Positions 1 to 10,388 of a stretch of DNA of 58,068 bases are shown piece by piece. The stretch is from a virus. Below the pieces are notes generated by a model. It was not told where the DNA came from and ran no database searches. It saw only the letters and a program-made list of their open reading frames with translations. Location: positions 1-58,068 of IMG/VR virus record IMGVR_UViG_3300006947_000012; one strand, given 5' to 3'. Position 1 is the stretch's first letter; each line of letters begins with the position of its first letter. The translations under genes were made by a program, and so were the position numbers.

Positions 1-3000
1 CTTACGTTTACCGTCCGCAGTCTTATATGAAATACCTGTAAGAACTTCTATTACTGATTCTGTTAAATTCTGAGAGTGGTCAATAGTATTAGCATCTTGT
101 ATATGCGCATTTAAGTTAACTGTATCTAAATGTATATTCTCTTCTAGCTCATAACCTTCAGCAAATGCTTTTCTTTGATATACATCAGAGAACATCATTT
201 TAGCTTTCTTAATATCACTTAAGTTTTTAAGTGCCTGATGACTAATAGCATCAGCTTCAGTTAAACTTCCTTCAGATGTTAATTCATCGCTGTATTCTTC
301 AAACTTACTAGGAAAATCATTCCCTACCAAGTAATTTAAGATTTCATCTCTACTTACTGGTACATTATAGATTTCCTGTGTAGTTTCATTCAACTCAGAC
401 ATTATTAATCCATCTTCATCTACTACACCATCATAGTTAGATAGATACCCATCCATACCGTCTATAAACCAAGCCCTTGCTTCTCTGTAAATCTCTATAC
501 TACCCCATACTTTTATAATGTCTTGGAAGTTCATATTAGTATCGATAGGTTCTCCTGTAACATTCTTACCTGCAAAGTATCCTGAATCAATATTATCAAA
601 TAGTTGATTAATATTAGTAGCGTTTTTATTTACAAAACCTAAGAACTTTAATATTTTCTTAAAGAATCTTTTAATTATAGCTGGAACACTATTTGGGTTT
701 GCTCTAAACTTCATAAACTCTCTAGCTAAATGCTCTTCAACCTCTGCATTACTCATACTTGCTGATAATTTATATTTTGTTCTAGCAGATTTAAATAAAG
801 CTTTACGCTCAGCAGCTGTTAAATAATAAGCTAGAACTTTATGGAAAACCTCATGTCTAACTACATTTTCATAGATACCTTCTTTCTCTTCTAATAAGTA
901 TATAGTCTGATCAATAAACTTACCTAAAGTATAGTCATTATCTGTAAGATCTACCATACGAAGAGAATCTAAGTATGCTACATGCCCTGGAATAAGGTCT
1001 CCCTCTGCATTAAATAAGTCAGGTAATAATTGCTTAAGAAGTTTTAAACTATCTGCTTTTGTTATACGATCTCCTTTAATATCCTTAGCGTCTGGAGATT
1101 GTCTGTACTCTTTACCTTGAGTTTTAGAGCCTAATCCTTTTTTAAATCCTCCTCTTCTCTTTCTAGGCTGTGGTTTAACTACCTTTTCCTCTGCCTCTCT
1201 ATCTGTCTTTATTTTAGCTTGTTTCTTCTCAACAACTTTACTCTTAGCTAGTATAATTTTACTGCTGTCTATACTATCTAACTGTGATGTTAATACTTGA
1301 CTTGCTCTCTTATGGTTATCTTTAACAGTGATAAGTTTAGCTCCCTGACCTTCACTTCTTCCTACTTTCTCAAGTAAAGCAAAATCAGATAAAGTTATAG
1401 GTAAGTACAATATGTTGTTATAGCCTTTAGAATCTGCTTGAGCAAAGAATAATTCTAAAGCGGATAGTGTTAAAGGTCCTTTCTTACCTCCTGGCTTTGT
1501 AGTACTAGCATATGCTAATATACTTTTAGCGCTTACCTGTCTGTGTTTTCTACCGTCTCTTTTAAATCTTTTTGATTCTCTAAACTGTCCATTACTTTGA
1601 GCTAGTTTATTTAAAGCTTTCTGCGCAGTACCTACTCCTGTAGTATTCTTTGAATCTAACTCTCCAGTTTCTGTGGCAGCTACTTCTAGGAACCTATGAC
1701 TTCTCATTTCATCTCTTAATGCGAGTAATTCTTCCATAGCTCCTGGATCACCTATACCTACTGCGTGCCTTTTAACATTCTCATTAGAGCCTAATACAAA
1801 CTTGGTAAACTCTTTTGTACCTAACTTAAGATTACCGCCAGTTATCTCTTCTATACGAGAAGCTGTTATTCTTAAGGCGTCAATAGGGCCATAAAAATTC
1901 TGAACATCATCTTTAATAGCTCTAGAAATTCTTCTAGGAGTTAAAGCTATAAACTGTTTCTTAGATTTAGATCCGGGCGCTTCTACTCCTTCCAGTACTA
2001 AGTATGGTCTACCAGACTTTAACATGAAGTTTTCAGGTATCAACCCTTTACTAGCCATATCTTGTATCTCCTGCTTTTTATAAATTCTTACTCTAGAGTT
2101 AGTAATATTTTTAAGTTGTTTTGGTTTAACTTTCTGGAATTGATCGTAAAAGCTACTCACAAAATCTTTGAGTATATCTTGAATTAAGTTTTTATTTTCC
2201 TTCTTAAAGTTAGCGGCATTTGGCATGTCCTCTCGTAACTGATCCCTAGACATATAGTTATAACTAAGTCTCCTAGCTCCAGACTCTGGTATTATAATAC
2301 CTTTAATAATATTTTTTCTAGAAACCATACCAGAATCATCTCTAACTAAACTCTTATCTCCTGCTATATCTAATGTTACTAAAGGAATAGCTGCTCCTGT
2401 TATAAGGGATGTTTTAAGATTTAATCTTTCTTTTGGGGTTAAAAAGTTCATTGCGTCTACTTCTAAAGCATCACCAACTAATCCTACTCTCCTGTAAACT
2501 TTCTTACCGTTATCTAGTAAAGCTATATTACCGTCTTTAACAGTAACACGCGCTTCTTGTAGCATAACTATTCCTGTTATAGGAGATCCGTCTGCTGCAA
2601 CACCTTTAGCTCTTACAAAAAGTACTGGGCCTTCTTGTAATTTTAATATAGTACCTTGTTCAGCAACTGTATCAGATAGTGCATCATATTCAGGATAATG
2701 AATAATATGTTTATCTTGTACATTTATATCCTTATTAAACTCTCCTTGAATTTCACCTTCTGTATACGCTTCAGTATCTTCACTATAAGCTTCCTCTGGT
2801 AATTCCTCTATAACTTCTATAGCATCATTAGCTACAGCGTCTGCTGGATCTTCATCAGGTAAGTCTTGTGTATTCTCTAAAACCTCTTCTTCAATCGCTT
2901 CTTCTATAACAACATCCTCATTTCCTTCTATAGTATCATTCTCTGTATTTGTCTCTCCCTCCTCTTCTAACTCTTCTTCTATTACAGGATCCTCCTCCAT

Positions 3001-6000
3001 CTGTGTTCCGTCGAACTCATTAAGTAGTTCTACATTATCTTCAACCTCCAATTTAAACTCAGTAGCTCTTCTAGTAAATTCACCAGAAAGATCATTCTGT
3101 ATGTGGTGCATTTGAGGGTCTATAGTATTCTTAATATTAAGATTTGTAGCAATGATAAGTTCTTGGGCCCTAGAAGAAGCAGTGTATAATGCTTTATTAT
3201 AGTCTTCAGAGTCCATACCATTCTCCTGTCTTATATCCATATAAACTTCATCGATAGTCTCTCCTTGAGCTTGGACATAATCTAATACCTCAACATTGTA
3301 TTTATTACTACTAACAAATTCTTTATATTCTTCAACTCTATTTGGGTTAACTATTATAGCTCGTCTAGAGCCTTCAGCAGGTTCAGTAGCTAATTTTAAT
3401 CTTAATCTTTCTTTAAAGTTTCCTGAAATACCATAAACTCCTTTTGCCCCTTCCATAAAAGGATTTGGAGTATTTACCTTAACTACAATTTGCTCATTAG
3501 ACATATCATTTAAATTACGTCTAAATATGTCTTGGAAGTTTGCAATAGCAGGATTATCACTTCTGTATATACTTGTAACAGGAGTAATTAATGTGTTCAT
3601 ATTAGGTAAAGTCCCAAAAGATCTAAGTGGCGACACGCTCTCACTAGTAATTTGAGCTTCATCTCCAAGCATTAGAACCTTAAGTATAGATTCTTTAGCT
3701 TCTTTACGTCTTTCATTTTCTTCTCTTATCTTATTCTCTATAGCCTCATACTGAGCATAAGATAGTGAAGGAGCCTCATCTATAACTAGTACTTGTAATG
3801 CTTGTATTGAATCCTCATCTAACTCTAAAAATGTATTTATTGTGTTAGGAATCTCAATACCTAACGCTTTATTAATTGTTGCGGAGGATGCATCACTGTG
3901 GCCCATTGCGTATATTCTATTAGCAGGTATACCAGCAGTAGCCATTGCCCAAGGTAATACAACTTTACTCTTACCTGTACCGGCAGCTCCCTGCATAAAC
4001 GCTGAAACATTTGCTATATCTCCTATATTTTTAATCTTAGACGCTAAAAATACACTTAACTCTCGTATTGCATTTAATTGCTGTTTAGTTGGGGTAAACT
4101 CTTCGTTATTTAAAGCAGTCTTCTCATTATGTAAATGTGTAGGTATATCAAACTCAGAGTTTAATATTTTAGATAGCTTAGTGTCTGCTACATACTTAAT
4201 ATGTTGAATAAGAATATCAGTTAATACTTCTTTAGAGATAGTGTGTTGAGATCTGTCTTCAACTTGTAGCTCATCTAATAATCTATATGCATCTAAATGA
4301 TCTTCATATCTCCATAATGCAGAGTTATTATTAAATAAATCTAGGTCCTCATTTACACTTGCTATTTGTTGTAGTAACCCTCTTAACCCTGACTCAGGAT
4401 TCTTAAGATAGTTATCTAAAGCAATATCTTGATCTATATCAGACTCAATAATACCTTTAACACTCTCTAAAGCAGCTTTCGCTCCTAACTCAAGATTCTC
4501 ATAGAATACTTTCTTGGCTTTTGATTCAGACTCTAAAGCTTTTTTTACTAGATGTACAGCAGTTAAAGCTACCGCCATTTTATCTGTCATTCCTGTTAGC
4601 ACTCCTTCAGGTAATACTTGGCCTTCTTCTAGTTGCGTTGCAGCTAAACTTAACTTACCTAATACCTCATCTCCTAATAATTTATGTATAAGACTTCCTC
4701 TACTATTATTATCTAGAGGTAGAACATCAGAACCTAATCCTATTGACTCTAAAGTTTGTCTGTATATTCTATCTTCAAATTCATATTGTTGTTGCTCTCT
4801 GTTTGCGGAATTCTTTTTAATTTCCATTAACAATCCTTGAGCCATTACATACCCTGCAGCTAAGTCTTCTGTAATAGCCTCAAAATAATCTTTTTTATCG
4901 TTTGGAGCTTCTACTGTTCTACGTTTAAAGATATTCATAAACAGCTCTATCTTATCAGAAACTTGCTGAGCATTATTCACATCACTATAGTCTGGTATAT
5001 TGTCTAGCTGGCTTTTGATATACTCTAAAGGATTTAAAACTTCTAAAGCTGCCTCTTCTAGAACTCTATCTCTATCAAAAGTAGCAAATACTTCATCTCT
5101 TAAAGTTATAGAATCTGGATCTTCAGCAGCTCGGGTTAGTAGTTTTTCTGCGCTATCTAAAGTATCATTAGATTGAGCTAGTTTAGCCTCTGCTTTACCT
5201 TGCTTCTCATTTAACTCCTTCATATCATGATCTACGCCGGCTCTTTCAACTAGTCCGTCTAATCTTGATTGCTGTAAAGTATCTAATGGTTTAAAATCTT
5301 CTAGGTCTCTTAACTCTTGCAGGTCTTTCATGTCCTGTTCCGTTAAAGGCTCATGAAATAATTCTTTACCTACTGTAGGGTCAAATCCTTTATTAGTTAA
5401 CTTCTCTTTATTTTCTTTTATTTGTTGTATAATATGCTTTTGTTCATTAGCATCTCTAACAATCTCATCAGCCATTTCAACAATCTCTTCTAAAGTTGCA
5501 GGATCTAACTTCGAGTTATTATCTAATATGTCTGGTAATATTTCTCCTAATCTTTTTTTACCGTACTTAGTTATATGTTGTACAATACTCCCTACAGTAT
5601 GATGAGATACCAGTCTTCTTAATTGATGCTTTCTCTTACCTTCTCTAGCTATTTCATACTCTCTATGATTCTCATAAGCAATTTTCTCACTCTCAATCTT
5701 AAGATCTTTTAAAGTAACTTGTTCAGCCTCTGTTAAGTCTTCTCTTGCCTGCATCTCAGAAATTACTTTACCTAAATTTTGAATTCTTCTAAGCTCCCCT
5801 GTGTCCCAAGCCACTCCTTTATACATAGTTTTCTCATTACTAGCAATATCATTATTCTCTTGCTTTGCTTGCTCTATGTCTTGTACATTCTCTTCTATAT
5901 CTTGGTCATATGGTGTACCTAGATTTCTGTCCTTCATTTTCTGTTGAAGAGTTTCTTTTTGAGTCTGAGATAAATTTCCTTCTTCCTGCTTCTTTTTTAA

Positions 6001-8382
6001 TTCTTCTGCTCTTTCCTTAGAAGTTTCTTTATTATTTAACTCTGATAATTCCTCTTTATCTAAAGCTGGCGTATAGAATTCATCAAGCCCTGATAATTGC
6101 TCATCAGAGAATTCTTGTTTCTTTTGTTTAAGTTGTTCGTTTAGTTTAGTCTTATTCACTAAGTTAATAGCATTCTTAAAGACTTGTTCCTTATCCTTTT
6201 CTGATCGCTTCTCTCCTTTTGTTCCCCCTAATATATCATACTCAAAACCAAGTACATTAAAGGCTAACGCAGATTCTTTATCAAATATACTATTATATAT
6301 ATCTTTAGCTTCTCTTATCTCGTCTATAGCAGTTATAGCATCTTCTTTAGTGAACCCTTCCATCTTCTCTGCCTTAGCTAGTCTGTATAATCCGTCGTAA
6401 AGATCATTCTCTTTACCGTTTTTGAAATACTTATATAGTAAATCAGACTTATCATTTAAATCCATTTGAGAATTAAACACATCTCCTTTCTTTCCTAATA
6501 AATTCATAGCCTGTCTTAGGCCCATAACACCTTTAAGTCCCCCATAATTACTAGCAGCTCTAGCTCCTCCAGTCATCATAGTAGCCATATCTCTACCAGA
6601 CTGTACAGCTCTTTTAAAATTTAAACTATTATACATGTCAGGATCTGTATTAGCTAAACCTGTCATATTAGCTGCATAGAGAGGAGCGTCTTTAGCCCAT
6701 ACATCTCCTGTTGCTTCTGCTATATTGCTAAAAAATCCTCCTGAGTAATCTTGAGTAGCTCCTGCTAAGTAATCTTGAGTCCATGTATGCTGAAGGCCCT
6801 CTTCCATTCCTTCTAGTTCTCTAGATATACCCACACCAGCTGAAAATTTAGCAGCATTTATACCTAACCTACCAAAGTAATTAGATGTTATCTTACGGCC
6901 TAAAACGTTACTAACTGATTTAGGTATTATTTTAGAGCCTATACCGCTAAAAGTTTTACCTATCGCTGGTATTCTAGCCCATGTTAATAAAAACTGTGCT
7001 AAATCTGATGCTCCTAGTGCTCTATTCTTTGTTATTAAAGCGTCTATACCTTCATTAGCAGATATAGCTATATTATTTCTTTCAGATTTTGTTAAATCTC
7101 TTTTTATACCTTCATCTTTAAAGATTTGATCTTGGAAAGCTTTCTCCATCTGATCAACTTTCTGCCAGTATACATCACCAGCTTCCATTCTACTCTCAGC
7201 ATTTCTACTAAGACCAAGCCCAAAAGCTACTTCACCCATTGTAAGAAGAGCCAAACCTCCTTGTGTGTATGGGTTAGCCCCTACACCTGTTGTAGCCGCA
7301 CCTAATTGTCTTGCAGCGGCTCTTGTTAAAATAGGGGCAGCTATAGAAAATATTTGTCCTTCTGCTCCTGACATGGTACCTGCTAAATCCTTACCAGATC
7401 TGTGCTCAAAATATTCTTCTCCCATCCATTTATCTGATAACCCAGTCATCTTGGATACTCCAGGGATAGAAGATCCTACACCTCCCCAAAACCCGTCATA
7501 GTTAGGATTATTTCCCTCTATCTTACTTTTTAAATTCCAGTCTTGCGATACGTCACCTCCTCCGTAACCTGAAAATAGAGCACCTACAACAGGTATACTA
7601 CCAAAGTACACACTTCTACCCCAACCTCCATTTTTTATTAACTCTTCTTTCTCAGCTTTTTTCTCCTCATACTTTTCTTTATCTTCTAATAAACTCTCCA
7701 TTGAGTCTCCCGTACCAAGGTAACTCTTCGTAAGTATGTCCTTGTCTAATAGACCTGCCTCTAGAGATTTTTGAATATACTCTTCATAATCCTCTTCTGT
7801 TAATGTATCAGATAATCCAATTTGTATTTCATCTAACATTGTATGAATAAGATTTTGACCTTTAGTCTCAGTAACATATTCACCTTTTTTAATCTTATCC
7901 ATAACTCCTGCATGGTCAGACTTAGATAGAAGACCAGACATCAGTAAATCATCAGCTCTTTCCTCTGCTTGTTCTATCTCAGCTATCTTAACTCTTACCT
8001 CTCTTAACCTGTCCTCATACTGAGTTACATGAAACCCCCTAGTATCATTAATATGAGAGTTCATATAATTTGAAAGATCACCTTGATATATAGACTTATA
8101 CATCTCAGGGAAAGCATTTTGAGTAGCTATCCCATCAGCTCCAGCAGCAAAATCAAAACGTGATTGATCTCCTGTGTCATCTGAATATTGTGCGGCCTGC
8201 CCTACACCCCCCATACCTGGGATAGGACCTCTATTATTACTTAAAGTTTTAAAAGACTGGTCTAACGATAAAGAACCACTAGTTTGATCCACAGAAGATA
8301 CTGCAGAGTTTGTAGGGGTTCCCCCATCTATAGGTAAATTATTTTCATCTAAACCTCCAGTTTGGTATTTTTTCTTAGTCAT
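1..8382 (-). CDS. Giant polyvalent virion protein with SF1 helicase and HExxH metallopeptidase-like domain (3' end outside window)
   Basis: The frame is open from an ATG at 8382 to the left edge, giving 2794 visible residues with no stop. Residues 1-1350 are mostly helical and charged with a few hydrophobic patches, and the N-terminus carries KKYQTGG, a motif shared with neighbouring cargo candidates. A superfamily 1 helicase follows: a Q-motif-like FTPTKQQ just upstream, Walker A GAAGTGKS at 1465-1472, Walker B VIDEAP with D1535-E1536, and a motif VI-like TASSRAQ with R1738. Residues about 1790-1870 are a strongly acidic linker. A zinc-peptidase-like HEVFH lies at 2510-2514, with the EEHLAREF segment about 30 residues on as a possible third-ligand region. 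Such fusions are known in giant phage proteins injected with the genome. I infer an ejected protein that acts on entering DNA and cleaves itself or other proteins. No RNA polymerase DxDGD motif is visible in this part. Confidence 0.85.
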   Translation of the reverse strand, partial: MTKKKYQTGGLDENNLPIDGGTPTNSAVSSVDQTSGSLSLDQSFKTLSNNRGPIPGMGGVGQAAQYSDDTGDQSRFDFAAGADGIATQNAFPEMYKSIYQGDLSNYMNSHINDTRGFHVTQYEDRLREVRVKIAEIEQAEERADDLLMSGLLSKSDHAGVMDKIKKGEYVTETKGQNLIHTMLDEIQIGLSDTLTEEDYEEYIQKSLEAGLLDKDILTKSYLGTGDSMESLLEDKEKYEEKKAEKEELIKNGGWGRSVYFGSIPVVGALFSGYGGGDVSQDWNLKSKIEGNNPNYDGFWGGVGSSIPGVSKMTGLSDKWMGEEYFEHRSGKDLAGTMSGAEGQIFSIAAPILTRAAARQLGAATTGVGANPYTQGGLALLTMGEVAFGLGLSRNAESRMEAGDVYWQKVDQMEKAFQDQIFKDEGIKRDLTKSERNNIAISANEGIDALITKNRALGASDLAQFLLTWARIPAIGKTFSGIGSKIIPKSVSNVLGRKITSNYFGRLGINAAKFSAGVGISRELEGMEEGLQHTWTQDYLAGATQDYSGGFFSNIAEATGDVWAKDAPLYAANMTGLANTDPDMYNSLNFKRAVQSGRDMATMMTGGARAASNYGGLKGVMGLRQAMNLLGKKGDVFNSQMDLNDKSDLLYKYFKNGKENDLYDGLYRLAKAEKMEGFTKEDAITAIDEIREAKDIYNSIFDKESALAFNVLGFEYDILGGTKGEKRSEKDKEQVFKNAINLVNKTKLNEQLKQKKQEFSDEQLSGLDEFYTPALDKEELSELNNKETSKERAEELKKKQEEGNLSQTQKETLQQKMKDRNLGTPYDQDIEENVQDIEQAKQENNDIASNEKTMYKGVAWDTGELRRIQNLGKVISEMQAREDLTEAEQVTLKDLKIESEKIAYENHREYEIAREGKRKHQLRRLVSHHTVGSIVQHITKYGKKRLGEILPDILDNNSKLDPATLEEIVEMADEIVRDANEQKHIIQQIKENKEKLTNKGFDPTVGKELFHEPLTEQDMKDLQELRDLEDFKPLDTLQQSRLDGLVERAGVDHDMKELNEKQGKAEAKLAQSNDTLDSAEKLLTRAAEDPDSITLRDEVFATFDRDRVLEEAALEVLNPLEYIKSQLDNIPDYSDVNNAQQVSDKIELFMNIFKRRTVEAPNDKKDYFEAITEDLAAGYVMAQGLLMEIKKNSANREQQQYEFEDRIYRQTLESIGLGSDVLPLDNNSRGSLIHKLLGDEVLGKLSLAATQLEEGQVLPEGVLTGMTDKMAVALTAVHLVKKALESESKAKKVFYENLELGAKAALESVKGIIESDIDQDIALDNYLKNPESGLRGLLQQIASVNEDLDLFNNNSALWRYEDHLDAYRLLDELQVEDRSQHTISKEVLTDILIQHIKYVADTKLSKILNSEFDIPTHLHNEKTALNNEEFTPTKQQLNAIRELSVFLASKIKNIGDIANVSAFMQGAAGTGKSKVVLPWAMATAGIPANRIYAMGHSDASSATINKALGIEIPNTINTFLELDEDSIQALQVLVIDEAPSLSYAQYEAIENKIREENERRKEAKESILKVLMLGDEAQITSESVSPLRSFGTLPNMNTLITPVTSIYRSDNPAIANFQDIFRRNLNDMSNEQIVVKVNTPNPFMEGAKGVYGISGNFKERLRLKLATEPAEGSRRAIIVNPNRVEEYKEFVSSNKYNVEVLDYVQAQGETIDEVYMDIRQENGMDSEDYNKALYTASSRAQELIIATNLNIKNTIDPQMHHIQNDLSGEFTRRATEFKLEVEDNVELLNEFDGTQMEEDPVIEEELEEEGETNTENDTIEGNEDVVIEEAIEEEVLENTQDLPDEDPADAVANDAIEVIEELPEEAYSEDTEAYTEGEIQGEFNKDINVQDKHIIHYPEYDALSDTVAEQGTILKLQEGPVLFVRAKGVAADGSPITGIVMLQEARVTVKDGNIALLDNGKKVYRRVGLVGDALEVDAMNFLTPKERLNLKTSLITGAAIPLVTLDIAGDKSLVRDDSGMVSRKNIIKGIIIPESGARRLSYNYMSRDQLREDMPNAANFKKENKNLIQDILKDFVSSFYDQFQKVKPKQLKNITNSRVRIYKKQEIQDMASKGLIPENFMLKSGRPYLVLEGVEAPGSKSKKQFIALTPRRISRAIKDDVQNFYGPIDALRITASRIEEITGGNLKLGTKEFTKFVLGSNENVKRHAVGIGDPGAMEELLALRDEMRSHRFLEVAATETGELDSKNTTGVGTAQKALNKLAQSNGQFRESKRFKRDGRKHRQVSAKSILAYASTTKPGGKKGPLTLSALELFFAQADSKGYNNILYLPITLSDFALLEKVGRSEGQGAKLITVKDNHKRASQVLTSQLDSIDSSKIILAKSKVVEKKQAKIKTDREAEEKVVKPQPRKRRGGFKKGLGSKTQGKEYRQSPDAKDIKGDRITKADSLKLLKQLLPDLFNAEGDLIPGHVAYLDSLRMVDLTDNDYTLGKFIDQTIYLLEEKEGIYENVVRHEVFHKVLAYYLTAAERKALFKSARTKYKLSASMSNAEVEEHLAREFMKFRANPNSVPAIIKRFFKKILKFLGFVNKNATNINQLFDNIDSGYFAGKNVTGEPIDTNMNFQDIIKVWGSIEIYREARAWFIDGMDGYLSNYDGVVDEDGLIMSELNETTQEIYNVPVSRDEILNYLVGNDFPSKFEEYSDELTSEGSLTEADAISHQALKNLSDIKKAKMMFSDVYQRKAFAEGYELEENIHLDTVNLNAHIQDANTIDHSQNLTESVIEVLTGISYKTADGKRK

Positions 8383-8398
8383 TTGGCAAATATACTAA

Positions 8399-10387
8399 TT
8401 ATTCTTGTTTTTGTCCTATACTTTGTAGGTAACTATTAAGTATAACAGTCAGTTCCTGGTTATTCTTACCCTCATTTTTAGCTTTTATAACAAGTTTAGA
8501 TATATTGTCAGCGTGGTGATTGTACACACCTACAGGATTAGCCATATTTAATATATCTGGCATTTTCTTTAATGTATTAAATGCCTCTTTAACAACTAGG
8601 GTCTGACTTGCTGGAAGTCCCTTAGCAGTATTAATTGTTTGTTGGTATTTTATATCTGAACTTTCAGCTATCGATCTAGCTGCAACTCTTTGTCTTAGTA
8701 TTGTCTCCTCATTGTCATTATACTGGGTAGTACTATGTCCTGCGGCTTTGTATAATGCATCTCCTTGAAGTTTTTCACCTTTAATTCTTTGTGATTTACC
8801 TTTCATTACCCAGTAAGTATTTTCACCTTCTGTTACCTTCCTAAATATTTTATTACCTTGTGCATCTTCTATGTTATCAATGTCCGTAGCCCCAAACCAA
8901 TCAGGAGAGAGCGCCCAATCTGTTGTAGCAAATTTACCTCCAGAACCTTTAGCCATACGATCCATCTGCTCTTCAGTAAACCAATACTCACCATCTATAA
9001 CTGCATTACCATTTATCCACTGCGCGTTGCCTTTAGTACCTGAATTAGGTCTAAACACTCCATCAACAGTTACATCTACAAATGCTCCCATATTCTTAAG
9101 CTGTTCTACATCTACAGCAGCTGTTGCAATTTGTGAAAGTGTTTGTAATTTTCCTACCCTCGTCTTATCATTAAATTCTATTCCCATATCCGCAGATATT
9201 CTTCGCATGTCCTCAATGTTACCAGACTCCTCAGCCACTAAATAATCTATTAAGTGGGCAGACATTTGACTAGCTTCTTCAGAGTTTGCTACAACACCGT
9301 TTGATATTAACTGTTGATCGATCTTGCTGAATGCTTCTTGACCAACAAACCTGCTATAGTCAACAGTAATACCCTGTTGCCCTGATACCCTAACCCCTCC
9401 AACAATGTCTTTTGATATATTTAAAGTATTGTTTGTCATCTCAGTATAAACATCAAACCCTATATTTGTTTTACTATCTAATAAACTATTAACAGCCCAG
9501 TTATCTTGTGTCACATCGCCAGCACCGCTACCACTACCACTCGCAGAATTTAGTTTATATGCTTGATTAGATATAGTAGTTGTTAATCCTACTTGACTAG
9601 ATCCTGCTCCTTTCATTCTATTAAGAATATCTAATTTAGCATCACCCTCAGACATACCTTCAATCTGAGTTAAACGCCTCATATCTTGATCACCTGCTTT
9701 ACTATCTAAGTAGTTACCTAGCATACCATTTACTACCCTCTCCATCTTACCTCTAGAAACTCCTTTAGTGTTACCTGTTTGAAGGTAATCCATAATATCA
9801 TCACCATTAACATCTAGGCCCCCTGTTGCACTGCTGCCACTAGAGGCAATAGTACCTATAAGATTTTTCATGTAAGCGTTATAATCCTCTTTCTGCTCCA
9901 TCTTCTCTTTATAGCTATTAACAATTTCGTTACCTTCTTCGTCTGTTGTAACGGTAGTAAAGCTCTCTCTAGCTCCTTTGTTAAAATCTAAGATACCACT
10001 AGGCCCAAATTCTTCTATCATAGCCTCTTCCTTTGTAAATTCTAAGGCATTCTTCTGGGCTTGATTAACAGTTTTATCAGTCATTACATAATCGATGTTC
10101 TGTTGTACAGCATTAGTTGCGTCTTCAAATGCACCTGACTCTAAAACACTCTCAAAGTTTTTATCTATGGTGCCTGTAAACTGGTCCCTTAACCCTGCCT
10201 TCTCGTCTCCTGGCATTAACTCCATCTGCGCCATAGCTCTTTTAGTAAGATTATAAGCATCTTTATTCTTATCATACTGTTGTCTGTATAACAAAGCAGC
10301 CTGCTTAAATGTTTCTACTCCAGGATCTATAAATGTAGACTGCACTGGAGTAATAATGTTCCCACTATTTAAATCGTATTTTCCCAT
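8399..10387 (-). CDS. Putative internal virion (cargo) protein, 662 aa
   Basis: A predicted soluble protein without signal peptide or membrane segment, starting MGKYDLNSGN. It is rich in Gln, Asn, Ser and Asp with long predicted helices near the N-terminus (about residues 20-130) and a glycine/serine-rich stretch near residues 280-290. I recognise no enzyme motif. It is separated by one base from the upstream 854-residue gene and by 16 bases from the giant gene downstream, so all three are probably co-transcribed. Crass-like phages place their cargo proteins immediately after the muzzle gene, which is the basis for the call. A tail-tip or other structural role cannot be excluded. Confidence 0.6.
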   Translation of the reverse strand: MGKYDLNSGNIITPVQSTFIDPGVETFKQAALLYRQQYDKNKDAYNLTKRAMAQMELMPGDEKAGLRDQFTGTIDKNFESVLESGAFEDATNAVQQNIDYVMTDKTVNQAQKNALEFTKEEAMIEEFGPSGILDFNKGARESFTTVTTDEEGNEIVNSYKEKMEQKEDYNAYMKNLIGTIASSGSSATGGLDVNGDDIMDYLQTGNTKGVSRGKMERVVNGMLGNYLDSKAGDQDMRRLTQIEGMSEGDAKLDILNRMKGAGSSQVGLTTTISNQAYKLNSASGSGSGAGDVTQDNWAVNSLLDSKTNIGFDVYTEMTNNTLNISKDIVGGVRVSGQQGITVDYSRFVGQEAFSKIDQQLISNGVVANSEEASQMSAHLIDYLVAEESGNIEDMRRISADMGIEFNDKTRVGKLQTLSQIATAAVDVEQLKNMGAFVDVTVDGVFRPNSGTKGNAQWINGNAVIDGEYWFTEEQMDRMAKGSGGKFATTDWALSPDWFGATDIDNIEDAQGNKIFRKVTEGENTYWVMKGKSQRIKGEKLQGDALYKAAGHSTTQYNDNEETILRQRVAARSIAESSDIKYQQTINTAKGLPASQTLVVKEAFNTLKKMPDILNMANPVGVYNHHADNISKLVIKAKNEGKNNQELTVILNSYLQSIGQKQE

Positions 10388-10388
10388 T

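Noticed and set aside
3842-4840. Plus-strand open frames of about 110-120 codons in the left 8 kb
   Set aside because: They lie opposite the giant minus-strand gene, have unnatural composition and no homologous motifs; shadows of the real frame.
8386-8394. TATATTTGC element just before the giant gene, resembling a -7 promoter
   Set aside because: It ends only three bases before the ATG and has no -33 partner, so any transcript would start at or after the start codon; chance match in AT-rich DNA is more likely.
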